DNA of 64,000 bases from Neolentinus lepideus HHB14362 ss-1 (GCA_001632425.1 KV425585.1:67203-131202), one strand, 5' to 3'. Counted from the stretch's first letter, positions 31,524 to 43,477 are shown. Numbers and translations: made by a program. Notes: generated by a model not told the origin, from the letters alone.

Positions 31524-33918
31524 ATGGCTTCCTCGAGTCTTTCTCGTGTAGCGCCGCGATGGGACCTCTCCACTAGTGGTGAGATTACAGAGGAAATCAT
31601 AGCCAAAGATCGTGCCTTACAAGATCAGGTCACAGGTCTGAGGTCAGTCCGGATATCACATTTTCTCGGGCATGTGAAAGCGTCACATTAATGTGCCTTC
31701 CGTTCTACCAGACCGTGTCGCCGTCGAAAGAGCTGCGTGATGCCTTCAGCGATGCTGAGGGAAAGTTCAAGGCCTACACCACCGAGCGATCCATGAGACT
31801 GGACGTGCACCACGGCGGCCAATGCAAGATGAGCGCGTGGAAGAATATCCAAGACTCAGGATACCAGCTAGGCAGCAGAGACTGGTGGACAGGATGCATA
31901 TGATTTTTGATGACCAGCAGACCAGACTTGGTCTCGTTGAACAAGATCGAAATACACTGCTGGATCTACAGAAAAAGCTTTTCGAAGCCTGTTCCCAATG
32001 CATTGTAAGAACATACGAAGTCTGTATATAGATTAGTACACTGATTCATCATTCATTAGGGCAATTTTGTGACTTACAAGGCACTCATGAGTATATGACT
32101 TTTCTGACTACGGTACCTTCACCCTTAAAGAACTGAGCGGCGTCCCACCAAACGTCATTTCGGTCTTCGGCAAGCAAATAATGGACGGTAAGAAATTGTA
32201 TGGCATTCTACACAGGCAATCCAACGGCTTCACAGTATTTCGATATAGAACTGATTGTCTTATTCTCTGACGTACACCGGTTGAAGTGCGCGCAAGACCC
32301 GACGTGCGTTGTCGCGCATTCGAGAGTCGGGAAGGGCGCTACCACAAACGCCATGTTTCTGGACGATATAGTCGGTCTACAGCGGCAGATCGCTGGGATC
32401 CTGGGTTACAAGACGTGGGCCACCTATGGACTTGAAATAACCCTGACGAATGGTGCGAACAAGGTTCTCGAGGTGGGTTCACCCTCTAATACTAGTTTCT
32501 CAACGACATGCAAACGAAACTAACACCCATCGACTTGGAGGAGAAGAAACGACTTCTGCCTCTCAAGGCAGCCGAACAACCAGACAGCGACGGCGAGCTG
32601 GTCCCGTGGGATAAATGATATTACAACCACAAGCATATCAGACGGACATCACTCTGGACGAGACACTCTTGCAGAAGTACTTACCCGTGTCGGTGGTTGT
32701 CCCTGCGATTTTAGATATATACCGAAGGCTGTCGGGGGTGCGGTATGAGAAGGGTCATGGTGAGACGCGGCATTCTGGTGGTTGCAGAACTTTTGGCTCA
32801 AATGCTCTTATGGTGGTACAGACGTACCGCAACACACCGTACGGGAGGACACACAACCGACGAGCACGGATTTTTGGGATATTGCTACCTCGACCTCTTT
32901 TACAGCGGCACGCGTCTCGGCTTTCCTCTCTTCTCCACCCCTCAATCGTTCTCCTTTACAGAATCCAAATTCCCAGGTGCTACATTTTGGCACCTCATAC
33001 CCGGCTACTGCCGCCCAGACGTTACGTGCAAGTGCGCCATCGCAGCGCTCGCTAGGGCAAGCCGGCGCTCCTCAAACATAGCGCTGTAGTGACGCTGTTC
33101 CATGAAATGGGCCATGTGTTTCAGAATTTACTCAGTAAGTCGAGATTTCAAGGGGCTTCGTACGTTCTTGTTTCTCGGTCATAGAAACTCGTGAGCAAGT
33201 AATCAGCCAGGCTTAGGACGGCGATGTAGGTGCTGTGAGCCGCGAGTGCTGCAGAAGATGTTCCGCCATTACAAACGAAGGAGCCCATGCCTATGGACGT
33301 CATCGACTCCTTTGTGTCGGACGGTCCTTTGAATGCAGATTGTTGACAATGCGCATGTACACACAGTCGTATCGGGCTGGCCGGCCTTCGATGCCATATT
33401 TGACATAATGATCTGTATGGACGACGGTAAGATATTGGTTTAAACGATTCTACGCTTACTAGGATATCTCCCTAGAACCTAGCGTTTGGACCAAACTCTG
33501 GAATTCGTCATATGAGCCCGTGGAGTCAAGACTGTACCAGGCGTTGCTGGACATGACGCATTCGTGTACATTGTCGGGGGCTACGGCTACGACGCTGCAT
33601 AATACGGGTACATAGGAAGAAGCCGCTGAACAGACAGATGCTGACAGAACGTTGCGTAAGCACATTTATTCGTTGGTCTTAAGTACATGACGGTGTTCAA
33701 GATCGATCCATTGAGCCCTGTGCTCGGTAGCAGATATCGTGACGCGATAATGTATCCTGGAGGATGAAACAGAGCCATTGAAGGTACGTAGCGGGTACAA
33801 TCTTGAAACGATTGTCAAGGGATTAATGCTCTTGGCTGAACAGGAGTTCCTTGAGCGACTGCCGGGCTCGGATGTGTGTGTCAAGGTGATTTTGGCAACG
33901 ACTGCGGCTGGTAAGGTA
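31524..33918 (+). pseudogene. Degenerate M3 metallopeptidase (saccharolysin/thimet type)
   Basis: Pieces collinear with the whole intact M3 gene at 52748-55847 are scattered over frames with stops and shifts. In order: MASSSLSRVAPRWDLS at 31524; TVSPSKELRDAFSDAE near 31720, then a frameshift after RLDV; ILGYKTWATYGLEITL near 32400; a region near 32640 equivalent to the LSLDDALVKEYFPVS block; FHEMGHVFQNLLSKSRFQ near 33100 with the zinc HExxH still readable; a GGYGYDAA piece near 33575; KYMTVFKIDPLSPVLGSRYR near 33690; and EFLERLPGSD near 33845. Splice-site relics remain between pieces, so it arose by DNA duplication, not retroposition. It is broken many times and cannot make a full enzyme. Confidence 0.88.
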
Positions 33919-34940
33919 TGATTATGTATTTCCTCGTTCAAATGGGACAAGGGTGTCATTCTTGATGTCCTTGTGTTCGGAACTGCACAACCCTAACCAT
34001 ATATGAATTTGTGCTTCTATGCGAATGTGCGTTGCCGTGTTTGCACGCTTGCGGCAGGAAACACAAAGTGCCTCTTCGAGCTTCATGCTAAATAAATGCG
34101 CCAATGGCGAGCTGCATCACTGGACGCGGGTTCCTCGAGCGGGTTGTCCCGCGTATCGGGCTCCGAAAGGCTAGACTTGAGGCAATATCCGAGCTGCTGC
34201 GGTGCATCATTGTCATGGTGTCGGTCTCATATACGGGGACGGAAGCAAAGTTTAACTGAAGGTTAATCGGCGTCGTTGTTCGTCTTGGGACCAGCGGGCT
34301 TGGTGACGGAAAGGACATGGCTGGTGACCGTCGCCAGTAGTCGTTACGGACGGAACGTTTAGAACAAGGACGCCCAGGGCCTGAAGCATCGATGAGGATT
34401 GATGGCAAGTCTTGATCCTCTATATGTCGGCCCAAGTAGGTAACCATGTCGCTTATGTAATGTGTCAGGAGCCTTGAGGCAGTCCACGAGGAGACCCGCA
34501 ATGTGACTAGTGCCTTGGCCATCCTCTTACACAATGTATTCCGAGAAGGACGTACAGCGCTTGCGAAAACTAGGCATTCCGCAGAAGATAGCCATCGTCG
34601 CGTTGGAGGTAAATAATATTCCCCTTTGCTCCGTCGTCGTGCGCAACGGCGTCCGGAATAGATCTACTTCTCACCGCTGAAACTATCTGTACTTCGACTT
34701 GTAGAAGAAGAGCGGAGATGTACAGGAAGCGGCTGCCTTCGTAGGTCTCTTTCATCATCTCTTGGCTCGGCGGGGTCGCACGGTCATAAATACCCGTTCG
34801 GCCTCTCCCAGTGCCTTTACCTACCCTTTACCCCAGTGCTGACTCGCTCTCCTTTGCCGCCTTAGGCCCTATCTGGTGAGGCGAGCAAAGAGGTGAGCCA
34901 ATTCCTCCTTCCAACTCTCACTTTCGCATTTTCCCTTGCC
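33919..34940. other. Gene-poor interval with a doubtful minus-strand frame
   Basis: A minus-strand frame from ATG 34522 to 34088 (144 codons, with SSWTASRLLTHYISD then a Ser/Pro/Thr tail) slightly resembles the C-terminal end of DUF6533-type membrane proteins. No upstream transmembrane exons could be joined. It could be a gene remnant. Confidence 0.3.
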
Positions 34941-37085
34941 ATGTCGGATCGCGTCAAGGACAAGCCCGGGGTGTCCGCGCGGAAGCTAAGCTGGAGGACG
35001 CTATCGGGTGGGGCAGCAGGCAGTAGGGAGGCCAAGGACCCATGGACGTTGGCCAGTCCGATAGAGGGCCAAGAGCTCACCTACACCCATCCTCCCAACC
35101 ATGCCTACACTGCACCACCCACGCCCTCTGCTACCGTCCACAAATCCTCTAGTTCCTCTCCGTCTTCATCCCGATCTAGCACGCCCGGGCCCTCCAAGTC
35201 GCTTTACAGCAAACGTCGGTCGTCTACCACGAATGTACTAACTCGTCAAACTTCACAGCTCGACTCGCAAGCCTCACAACTCCTCATCAATGCCCTCGAA
35301 CGCACCAACTCCCTCACGGACAAGTCGAAGCCCGAGTCCCGCGGCTCGGGCTCCTTCGGACGGATGTCTCTCAGCTCGATGATGGGCGGCCTATCCGCCC
35401 TCTCATTCTCCCGTAGCAGCACCGATGATAGCGAACGAGGTCGGTCGTTCCAGACCAACAAGGGGAAAGACAAAGTTCGCTCGTCGTCCTTGTCAGCATC
35501 TGTCAGCCAAGACGATATCACGGACTCTGAGAGCAACTCACGTGCTCGCAGCCAGTCTCCATTCCGTCTTCGTCGGACGAGAGCTCGCGACCCGTCGCCC
35601 GCGGTGTGCGCGCTCACTCAATCGGACGTCGAGTCCGACACCGAGTCGACCCGGCGCTCGATCAGGCTGCGCACTGCGTTCGTCGGGTCGCCGACTTCCG
35701 ACGATGAGTCCGGGTCGGAAACCGAGGGCGATAATGACTCTGATGACTCCTGGGCTGACGAGGACCACTTCGATTTTGAGACGGAGCGCAATACCGAGAG
35801 GAACGCTTTAGTACCCGCGGAGCGTGTTGATGCAGCTCAAGAGGAATACGCGGACCCGCTCGGTGAAGGTGTCAACGTAGTAGTGCCGCCCGAGCCGTAC
35901 TTCCCGACCACCTTGAACGCGAGTCACTCGAAACGCAAGAACTCGAAGAGACACCATGATCTTCTGCCGCTCGACCAATCCCGGCCCATCTTCCAGAGAG
36001 ATCGGTGTACAATCACCATCACTCACGGTAATCCTGCACGAGCGTTGGAAGAGAACGGTAGAAGGCCTCGTAGATATGTCGTTGCTAGTGATCTTAGTGA
36101 AGAGTCTCGATATGCAGTTGAATGGGGTATCGGAACGGTGCTAAGAGATGGAGACGAAATGTATAGTGCCAAATACATCGCCTTCACCGATGGCTAGCTG
36201 CTCACTTGTTGATAGGTTACTGGTCACAGTTGTGGAGAATGAGAACAAGGGTCAGTTAAATTCGGACCTTTTCATATGTCACTCTTCTTTATCTGACGTA
36301 TGTGATCCGCCAGTTGATCCGCCAACTATGAATGCTATGGACAGGGCTATAAAATTGCGGAATCAGCAGGAGGTGTGTATCTTGTAAAGTGTTCAGGCGC
36401 CGTCCTGAATGTCCTTTCAGCGTCAAGCCTTGGCGTATATCCTTGTTCGTCAAGTCACTGGCCTTTTGCAGCGCACGCGACTGAATGTTACGGTCGCGTG
36501 CCAATCTTGGCATGCGAAGAACCATCGGCATATGTTGTTGGGTCAGTTATATGGGAAGTCCTTACGCCTATCTACCAACTGACACGCCCGGCGTCTAGAT
36601 ATCGTCGATTACTTCCAGCCGACAATGGTAATTGTCGGTTCTCGTGGCTTGGGCCAGCTGAAGGGGTGAGCGGCCTGGGTCAATCTCTATAAACAGAGCT
36701 AACCTCCTTGCTTGCAGTATTCTCCTAGGATCTACTTCACACTATCTCATTCAGGTAAACAATCTCGTGTTTCAATAGGTCGTATGAGATTAAACCACCC
36801 TGAATCTAGAAATGCTCTGTCCCTGTCATGGTGGCACGCCGCAGACTGAAACGTCCCCCGCGAAAGAATGCACATCTTGCACCACACAGGGCTCGTGTGT
36901 CGCTGGCCCAAGCTGGTATCGATCGTGTTGCTCCCAAAGTGGACCACGACGTCCAGGTTATGCGCGACGAGATCGAAAGGGACGACGAAACGCGGGATGG
37001 GGTAGCCGAAGAGCAGAACGAAGAAGACCTTGAGACTGAAATGGAAGCCGATACACTGCCCGGGCGGAAAGTGGCTGGAGAGTAA
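34941..37085 (+). CDS. Universal stress protein (UspA) domain protein with long disordered N terminus
   Basis: Seven exons: 34941-36160, 36216-36250, 36314-36372, 36421-36541, 36599-36665, 36718-36754 and 36810-37085, closing to 604 residues. The first ~380 residues are Ser/Arg/Asp-rich and disordered, with acidic runs (SDDESGSETEGDNDSDDSW). The Usp domain follows: RRYVVASDLSEESRYAVEWG, LLVTVVENENK, LNVTVACQSWHAKNH, then the nucleotide-binding signature G-2x-G-9x-G-S/T as VGSRGLGQLKG...LGSTSHYLIQ, which is complete. The last ~90 residues are charged (RRRLKRPPRKN, then acidic). ATP binding is expected. The N-terminal region is likely phosphorylated. Fungal Usp proteins of this layout are linked to stress responses, but the partner is unknown. 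Confidence 0.88.
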
Positions 37086-37313
37086 TGCAAAGAAATTGAG
37101 CTGGGGCGTCATATGCGAATATTAATTGGCAAGATGTAGGATTATGTAGAATTATCTAAGGTACTTTCCACCACTCTAATAATTGATACGGATATTTTGA
37201 ATCTCTTTATCACCATATGGCATTCACAATGCTGGAGGACCAAGAGGGGTCCGTCTAGAGAAGTGTGCGGCAGGTCATGGTGTGGCACCGATGAGCGTGA
37301 AAGGAATTTTGGT
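37086..37313. other. Short convergent interval
   Basis: 228 bp between the stops of the Usp gene and PET127. Nothing recognised. Confidence 0.4.
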
Positions 37314-40300
37314 CTATCTCCGCTCCTGAACCGAGTCGGAAGGAGAGTTGGGAGGAACCGGGCTTGACTCTGGATTGACTTCTCCGGTCGCGGTCTCAAA
37401 GTCTGGAACGGCGTTGACTACGCGAGGGTCCCCTGCTTGGCTGCCATCTTCAGGCTGTTTGTGATCGGGGGTTTCTGAGCTTGAGTGCCTGGTGACATCG
37501 TGCTGGTAGGCTTCCTTAACTGACGTCGAGTCCGAGAAACCATGGGGGTGGGAGAAAGGGGATTCTATATCGGAAACAACGTTGACGGAGCCATTTTCAA
37601 CGCCATCAGGGGTTTCCGAGCTTGAGTACGGGGCAACATCATGCTGATAGACTTCCCCAACTGACGTCGAGTTAGAAAATTCATTGGGGTGAGAGTCTGC
37701 GTCGGAGATAACGTTGACGGAGCCATCAGTAACGCCACCAGGGGAGGCAACACCGGACGCCTCTGTCGTCTCCGAAGCCTCCGCAGCCTCGGACACAATC
37801 TCCGGTGGCACATATGCAGGCAGCGGCTTATACTCCTCGTACGGCGCAACCACAACCTTCGGTTTCCCCTGTGCCGCTTGCTCCATCTGCAGTAGATACT
37901 CCCTGCCCGCCCTACTCCTCTCGCGCAATGTCTGCACAAAGTGATCGGGCTCCCTGAACAATGCTGGATCGAATGGCCTTTGCTGATCCGCTACCTCTTT
38001 ACCGCCGAACGACATGCCGTTCCAGAACTTCTCCATAGCCTCGATGTCTATGCCTGAGGGGAGGCTGTACGCCTTGAACATGCGCTTCTTGGCGGCGTTC
38101 ATATTATATTGCACTTGTTCGTCACGCAAGGCCATGTGTGAGATGGAGTAGCGGACAGACCCTGCAAGGAAGCGATGGAATCGGAACTGTGCGCACATCG
38201 AGCGCGAGATAGTCACGTACAATCGATAGGGCTCGACGCAGCTGCTATAGCGTTCGGAGCCGGAACTTCGACGCCATCAATGAAGTTCTTTGCAGTAACA
38301 TCAAGCTGCACCGTCGGCGCAGGGCCGTCTGCCTCCTCATTCCAATCCGCAGGCTGTACCCAGATGTTCATGACGTTTTTGCCTTCCTGTGCCTCCACCA
38401 TCAACTTAACAGACTGCGAGAAAAGTAAACCAAAACAAGTCAGTCAATTGATTCCGCTAGAGGAAGTGAGCGACTGCAGCGTTACCTGGCCAGGGAAGCA
38501 GCGCGTGGTCTCGGGCAGCACCATCTCAAGGAGTGAGACGCATCTCTCAAAGACACGTGCACCTCTGCCTTTGCCTCCATACAAACGTTCTTCCATCTCC
38601 TCCAACGGTACGTACTGGAAGCCAAAGATACGAGCTGTGTTGTGGTACGCAACGAGTACGCCGTCCATGTTGCCTATGCGGGCTTGGTAACTGATAATAA
38701 ATGAGTCAGCAAGGTGTAAAATTGACAATGAATACGATAAAGGAATACTTACCTGTATTTCAAGAACGCCGACCGAATAAGATCGTAATACTCTTTTTCA
38801 AAGCTTTCCTTTTGTCCTAGGACGCTGCGAATCATATACCCCGAGCTTTCCTAAGCGCTTGTGTCAGTCCGAGTGACTTCTGCTAGCGAGCTGTACAATC
38901 GCACCTCATAATTGTACTGGTCCATCCGAATAGATATCGCAGCGCGAGTCTTCAGATCGAATATGCCAGTTCCGGGAAGCCGAGGGTCCATACAATCAAG
39001 CTGAGAGCGCATGACCATCCTTCGTGACTAGAACAAGTACAATTTGCTATCCGTGTCTATGCATATCAGCACATAGAAGAGCTTACCTTCGAGTACCGAT
39101 AAGCTTCGCGAAGTCCATCGGGTTCCGCATGATACTCGGGAGTGACCGAACGGATGTAATGCTTGAATTCAGACGGATTAGTAGTTAAAAGTTTCTCCAA
39201 CATGTGTCCCTATGCAGATTATGGACCGTCACAACTTAGTATCATAGAGAAACAGAATGACAAGCTTGCCTGCCAACTGAGGATATTCGTCTCGGATTGT
39301 CCCGGGTACATATCCAAAGAGTCGATCGCATATCTGCCGTCCCTGTGGTTGAGTAACACAAGAGCAGGCCATCGCGAACCGGGAGTGAAATTATTCGGCT
39401 AGAGAGATGCCCGAATCGGAAAAATGTCAGCCTTGAACAGATGTCATTAAAGCCACTATCACGAACAGCATCGCGGAAAGCCTGACTCAGTGTGCTTAAG
39501 TCTACTGGGCGATCGCCAGATATGAGGAAATACAAGTGGCTCAGAAGACCTGTTATAGATGATGTTGATCCAGCGAACACTCGGTTTTCGCGTGCAACCA
39601 GAGCCCAGAGATCCTGCGGAAATTCGAAGTAAGCAATTGTGCTGAAACATCAGCATTTATCCAAGGCGCACCTCATCCCTAGAACTCTTCACGAATCCTG
39701 TAATCCGCTCGAATGCAAAGTCCTTCACATTCGGGATGTTTTGGAGCCAAGGCGTGAAATTGTAGACCTGAGACCGAGGTTCCTGGAGCCAGTACACGCC
39801 ATGACTACCACAGCTCTGGTATTATTCCATTGTAGACTTGAACACCAGACAGATGAGGCTCACTTGAATAGTACTCTTTCCAAACCATGGGCTAACCTTG
39901 CGATGGGCCTTTGCTCTGATACCGGGGCCAAGTCCTTGAGCACACCATTCTCGACTGGCTGCAGAATATCTTCTATACGCCGAAGGTAGGTCAGCGGCTG
40001 GGGAATATGACCTGGAGAATCTTTGGATCCTGAAGCCTCTCCTCCCGAACTCCCGAGCACCTCCCAAGGAGCATGGTTGCTACTTTTTCCAACAAGCAAG
40101 TCTAATTGGGGTGGCGGAGAAGGTGTAGAAGAAGAGGATTTAGCGCTCCGCTTTCTGCTCTTCCTCCTCGACGTCTGCGACTTCTTGGTGGAGTATGTCC
40201 GGAGACTTGTGTTGGTGGCGGAGCCGCTCGTGATAGGAATCAGGCTCATCCTGAGAAAGGCATGACGGACTGAAAAAACCAATGACTGGAGACGGAATGT

Positions 40301-40318
40301 AGGACATGTCCAGCTCAT
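37314..40318 (-). CDS. PET127: Mitochondrial PET127-family protein
   Basis: Inner-membrane-associated mitochondrial protein of the Pet127 family, linked in yeast to 5' processing and stability of mitochondrial RNAs. Start ATG 40318: the N terminus is basic and Ser/Thr-rich with few acids (RHAFLRMSL, SLRTYSTKKSQTSRRKSRKR), a good mitochondrial presequence. The conserved core is spread over about nine exons. Visible blocks are FAGSTSSITGLLSHLYFLIS, PGTGIFDLKTRAAISIRMD, ESSGYMIRSVLGQKESFEKE, QARIGNMDGVLVAYHNTARI and FGFQYVPLEEMEERLYGG. The last exon (residues ~30 onward from 38135) has AAKKRMFKAYSLPSGID and then a low-complexity tail containing two ~45-residue tandem repeats. The tail is longer than in yeast as far as I recall. 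It is divergent from ARL8, with 220 bp between starts. Confidence 0.88.
37464..37736 (-). repeat. Two tandem ~45-residue repeats in the PET127 tail
   Basis: Units at 37736-37605 and 37604-37464 each read GSVNV(I/V)SD, then S-HP--FS(N/D)STSV-E-YQHDV and end SSSETPD. They are clearly similar at both DNA and protein level, so the duplication is fairly recent. Unit length is about 132 and 141 bp. Confidence 0.85.
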
Positions 40319-40538
40319 AGGAGAGTATGAGAAAGAAAACCGCAGAGCGTGGCAGAATTGGAACGAGCGCGCGGGCTTGCATACATAGTTCCAAGTTTTG
40401 CAGAATTGGACCTAATATGGATGGTGACCACGTGCACCATGTTGCTGCACTCCGTCAGTGATCGGGTCGAGCTATAACTGGTATTTCGCACCTTCGCACT
40501 GTGTTTCTCTTGGTTCGTACTCTGTGGTAGTCTAATCC

Positions 40539-41665
40539 ATGGCTTCGTTTTTTTCTTCGATATTGCAATGGTTTAGCGGGTATGTTTGATTGAGACGTCC
40601 CGCACAGTCATGGCTCACACACGCATCCGCAGGCTCTTCTTCTCCAAGCATGCCGAAATATCCGTAGTCGGGCTGCAGGTCATTAATCTCGGCTGTACTC
40701 ATGATAGAACAATGTCTAAATCTATATGAAAGGCTTCTGGAAAGACGTCTTTTGTAAACGTTATTGGGAGCGACCAGGTATGTTGTGTTGACTCCATTGC
40801 CCGCAGCCTTTGATCGTATTTGTAGTGGAGTGAAGAGGTCGTCCCCACCGTCGCTTTCAACTTTAGGAAGATAAAGAAGGGAAATGTGCTATTTAAGGTC
40901 TGGGATGTTGCTGGTTCGTTCTCTGTTTGTCTCAGCCGGAGTTCTCGTCCAACTCTGTTCAGGACAACCTCGGTATCGTTCGTTATGGGAGCGATACTGT
41001 AGCGGGGTCGATGCCATAGTGTGAGCACCCTCTTTCTTTATCTCCGAATATTTTTTCATCCGTTGTTTAGGTTTATCGTTGATGCCAGTGACGTGAGCTG
41101 ATGTCGCCTCGCGTTATGCTCGATTGTAAGGCACTAGCCTCCCATATAGAAAGAGAAGTTTGAGACCGCAAGATTCGAACTACATAATCTCCTTTCCCAG
41201 CCTACACTCCAAGGGGTACCCTTACTGGTGGTATGTACTTCTGCGACCTCACCACTTGCATCGAATGACGCTGCGCACATCAGCTTGGTAATAAAAACGA
41301 CGTGCCAGGACATGCTACGGTGAATGAGTTGATTAAAGCACTGTACGTTTTCTAGGAAACATCGTAGTATCACTACTGACGCCTGCATGCAGACAACTGG
41401 ATAGAATTCAGGGTCGGCCTGTCTCAGTCAGTCTTCGTCTACCTTCTCGCTAGTATATGATGACTAATTGCGCACTATTTCTACAGTGTTATTCAGTACG
41501 TCGTTATGTCATTGTCATTCGTGTTCTGCGCTGAATCACGCATCTCAAGTGCTCTATGAAAAGTCAACATAACCTGTACGTGTCCCGCTACACCCGGTGA
41601 TTCTCAGGTTCTCACAGATCTGCAGAGACATCGTACTGCAATGGCTGGCTGGTAGGGGTCACTAA
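40539..41665 (+). CDS. ARL8: ADP-ribosylation-factor-like GTPase ARL8
   Basis: Small Arf-like GTPase; ARL8 acts on lysosome/vacuole and late-endosome positioning and transport. Twelve exons close exactly to 182 residues: 40539-40579, 40633-40678, 40733-40777, 40826-40913, 40963-41020, 41071-41092, 41150-41230, 41284-41342, 41393-41426, 41487-41495, 41550-41575 and 41626-41665. G1 motif GLQASGKTS; switch I PTVAFNFRKIKKGNV; WDVAGQPRYRSLWERYC (the usual DxGGQ reads DVAGQ); NKND; then SCYS. The start MASFFSSILQWF forms the N-terminal amphipathic helix and lacks Gly2, as in ARL8 proteins, which are not myristoylated. Exon 10 is 9 nt and encodes CYS. The C-terminal block is DIVLQWLAGRGH. Confidence 0.95.
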
Positions 41666-41873
41666 TATAGAGACATTCGGCATCACTGTCACGGACCTTT
41701 GGATTGCATCATTATTTATTCACATTGTAACATTCACCCTTGTTGCTGATGTATACTTTCGTCGCGAGTCTTGAAGTATAACCCTGTGTTGCATTGTCCA
41801 TTCCCGAATCACAGAAGGATTTCGCACGACTGCAGTACCGTCTCGACAGAAGGCATGATACTCATAATCTACT

Positions 41874-43010
41874 CTAATCTGTCTCCATCCTATCTTCACC
41901 CGATGCCTGCTCTTGGATGGCTCTCAAGAACGCCTCCACTCCCGTGCCAGCCTCCTCCGGTAGCCCCAGGCCTCTCACCAACCCACCTAACATCCCCGTC
42001 CGCAACGCCTGGTCGAAGTTTCTTACTGCAGCTCTGAATTGCGGCGAGCTGATTATTTGTTGCATTACTTCTTCTGACGGTTGCGTGGGGAGGTCTGGCG
42101 GGAGATGGGGAAACAATGCAGGGACAAGGTCGGGATGGGAGCGGAAGAGGGGGATGAGGTTTTCGGGTGTCAGGATGTCATTTAAGGAGAGCTCTGGAGA
42201 TGTAAATTGAGCGAGTGAAGAAGAGAGATGAAATGGACGGTGGAAACACACCTGGTTCGCCTTGTGGCACGTTTCCGGACATTGATTGGACTAAAGAGCG
42301 CAACTGGGCCAGCTGTTCAGGTGTGGTTCCAGAGGGGGCGGCCGCGCTTCGAGACCTGTGTCATGAGGTAACTTAGACCTGACTGGACTACGAGTACATG
42401 ACAGACGTACGACCCGGCCTGAGACGTGGAAGCTTGAGGCTGGGACGAGCTTCCAATTTGCCAGACAGGAATGCGGTCTGGGTCTTCGAGAACGAGGTTC
42501 AAGTTCTTTACGAACTCATCGTCTCGGCTAATGGACGCGTCCTGGGATCGTATTGTCAGTGCAGTCTATGCAGGTGTCCTGTAGCCGACGTCACCTGCAT
42601 CCAAAACTAAGATCGGAGGTTAGTACAAGGGATTCCAGAATATGTTGCGATAAACTCACAAAATGCCTCTGGTTCGACGAAGAGAACTTCAGGACATACG
42701 ACCGCCCTCCGGTAACCTGCGGGATTTTCACAAACGACGCATCTCCGGGAAAGAGGATCAAATCCTAAGCCCCAACCCAATCAGCCCTGACCTCCCAACC
42801 ACTCCGTTCACCCAACCCCAAGTACAGAAGCGTCACACTCACCTCTTCCACCTCATTTGTCGACCGATTCCTCCAAATCAAATGCAACAGCTCGTCTTCC
42901 CCTTTCTGCAGGATGATAGCTCCCTTCTCCGAGCTGTGGTCGACGAAGTTGGTACCTTCCCTGCGGAAGGCGCGGCCGGCTTTAAACGCGAGGATTGTGG
43001 CGGAGGCCAT
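41874..43010 (-). CDS. RPN13: Proteasome ubiquitin receptor RPN13/ADRM1
   Basis: Subunit of the 26S proteasome cap that binds ubiquitin and recruits the deubiquitinase UCH37. Start ATG 43010 (MASATILAFKAGRAFRREG). The N-terminal PRU domain is rebuilt across introns: GAIILQKGEDELLHLIW, then DLILFPGDASFVKIPQ, GGRSYVLKFSSSNQRHF. After a linker with PDRIPVWQ, the C-terminal DEUBAD domain starts LSLNDILTPENLIPLFRSHP and contains LVPALFPHLP and QALRTGMLGGLVRGLG. It ends DRMETD. At least five introns. It shares a 105-bp divergent promoter region with SLO1 and is convergent with ARL8. Confidence 0.93.
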
Positions 43011-43115
43011 GGTTAGCTGAAGAGATGAATGGGGCAATGACGCGTACGCGTTCGTGCAGGTGGCTGTGACCTGAGATTACTTCACTTTCACGTCCCCTAC
43101 TGGCTCAATACAGTC
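43011..43115. promoter_or_regulatory. Compact bidirectional promoter RPN13/SLO1
   Basis: Only 105 bp separate the two start codons, so both 5' UTRs and core promoters must lie in, or overlap, this stretch. No TATA box is evident. Confidence 0.5.
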
Positions 43116-43477
43116 ATGTCCTTTACTGGTTATGAAGACGACGTTGGGGCATGGGGACCTCCTGTCGAATTGCCCACTGGGTCGGGAGACATCGTCAAGG
43201 ATGCGATGAGGAAAGAGCAAGTGATCAAGTATGTCTGTTGTTGTTAAACACATTGGCTCAGCGGTGACCTTGATGTAGGGAAATACTGGCAACGCAGGAT
43301 GATCTCCGAGGTTCGTTGACGATAGTACAATATATTTCAGTGTAGATAACTGTCTATGCAGCCCTGTTATCTCGCGTGAAGACGGTACAAGGAGATGTCG
43401 ATAAGCTGGCGTCTGGGAACGCTACACTACAAACGTACATCGATAACTTGACAATGCAGATGGCGAAGAGACGTTGA
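43116..43477 (+). CDS. SLO1: Short coiled-coil protein, SCOC/SLO1 family
   Basis: Three exons, 43116-43228, 43279-43310 and 43362-43477, close to 86 residues. The N-terminal 30 residues are acidic and Gly/Pro-rich (SFTGYEDDVGAWGPP). The rest, from KDAMRKEQVIKEILATQDDL to the basic end QMAKRR, is one heptad-patterned coiled coil (LLSRVKTVQGDVDKL, LQTYIDNLT). Size and pattern fit the SCOC family. Human SCOC binds ARL1, and yeast Slo1 is linked to Arl3 at the Golgi. The neighbouring ARL8 gene makes a GTPase link attractive, though SCOC is not known as an ARL8 partner. Confidence 0.85.

Noticed and set aside
41150..41230. tRNA-like B box (GATTCGAAC) inside ARL8
   Set aside because: It is part of a coding exon (TARFELHNLL) and no cloverleaf can be drawn around it.
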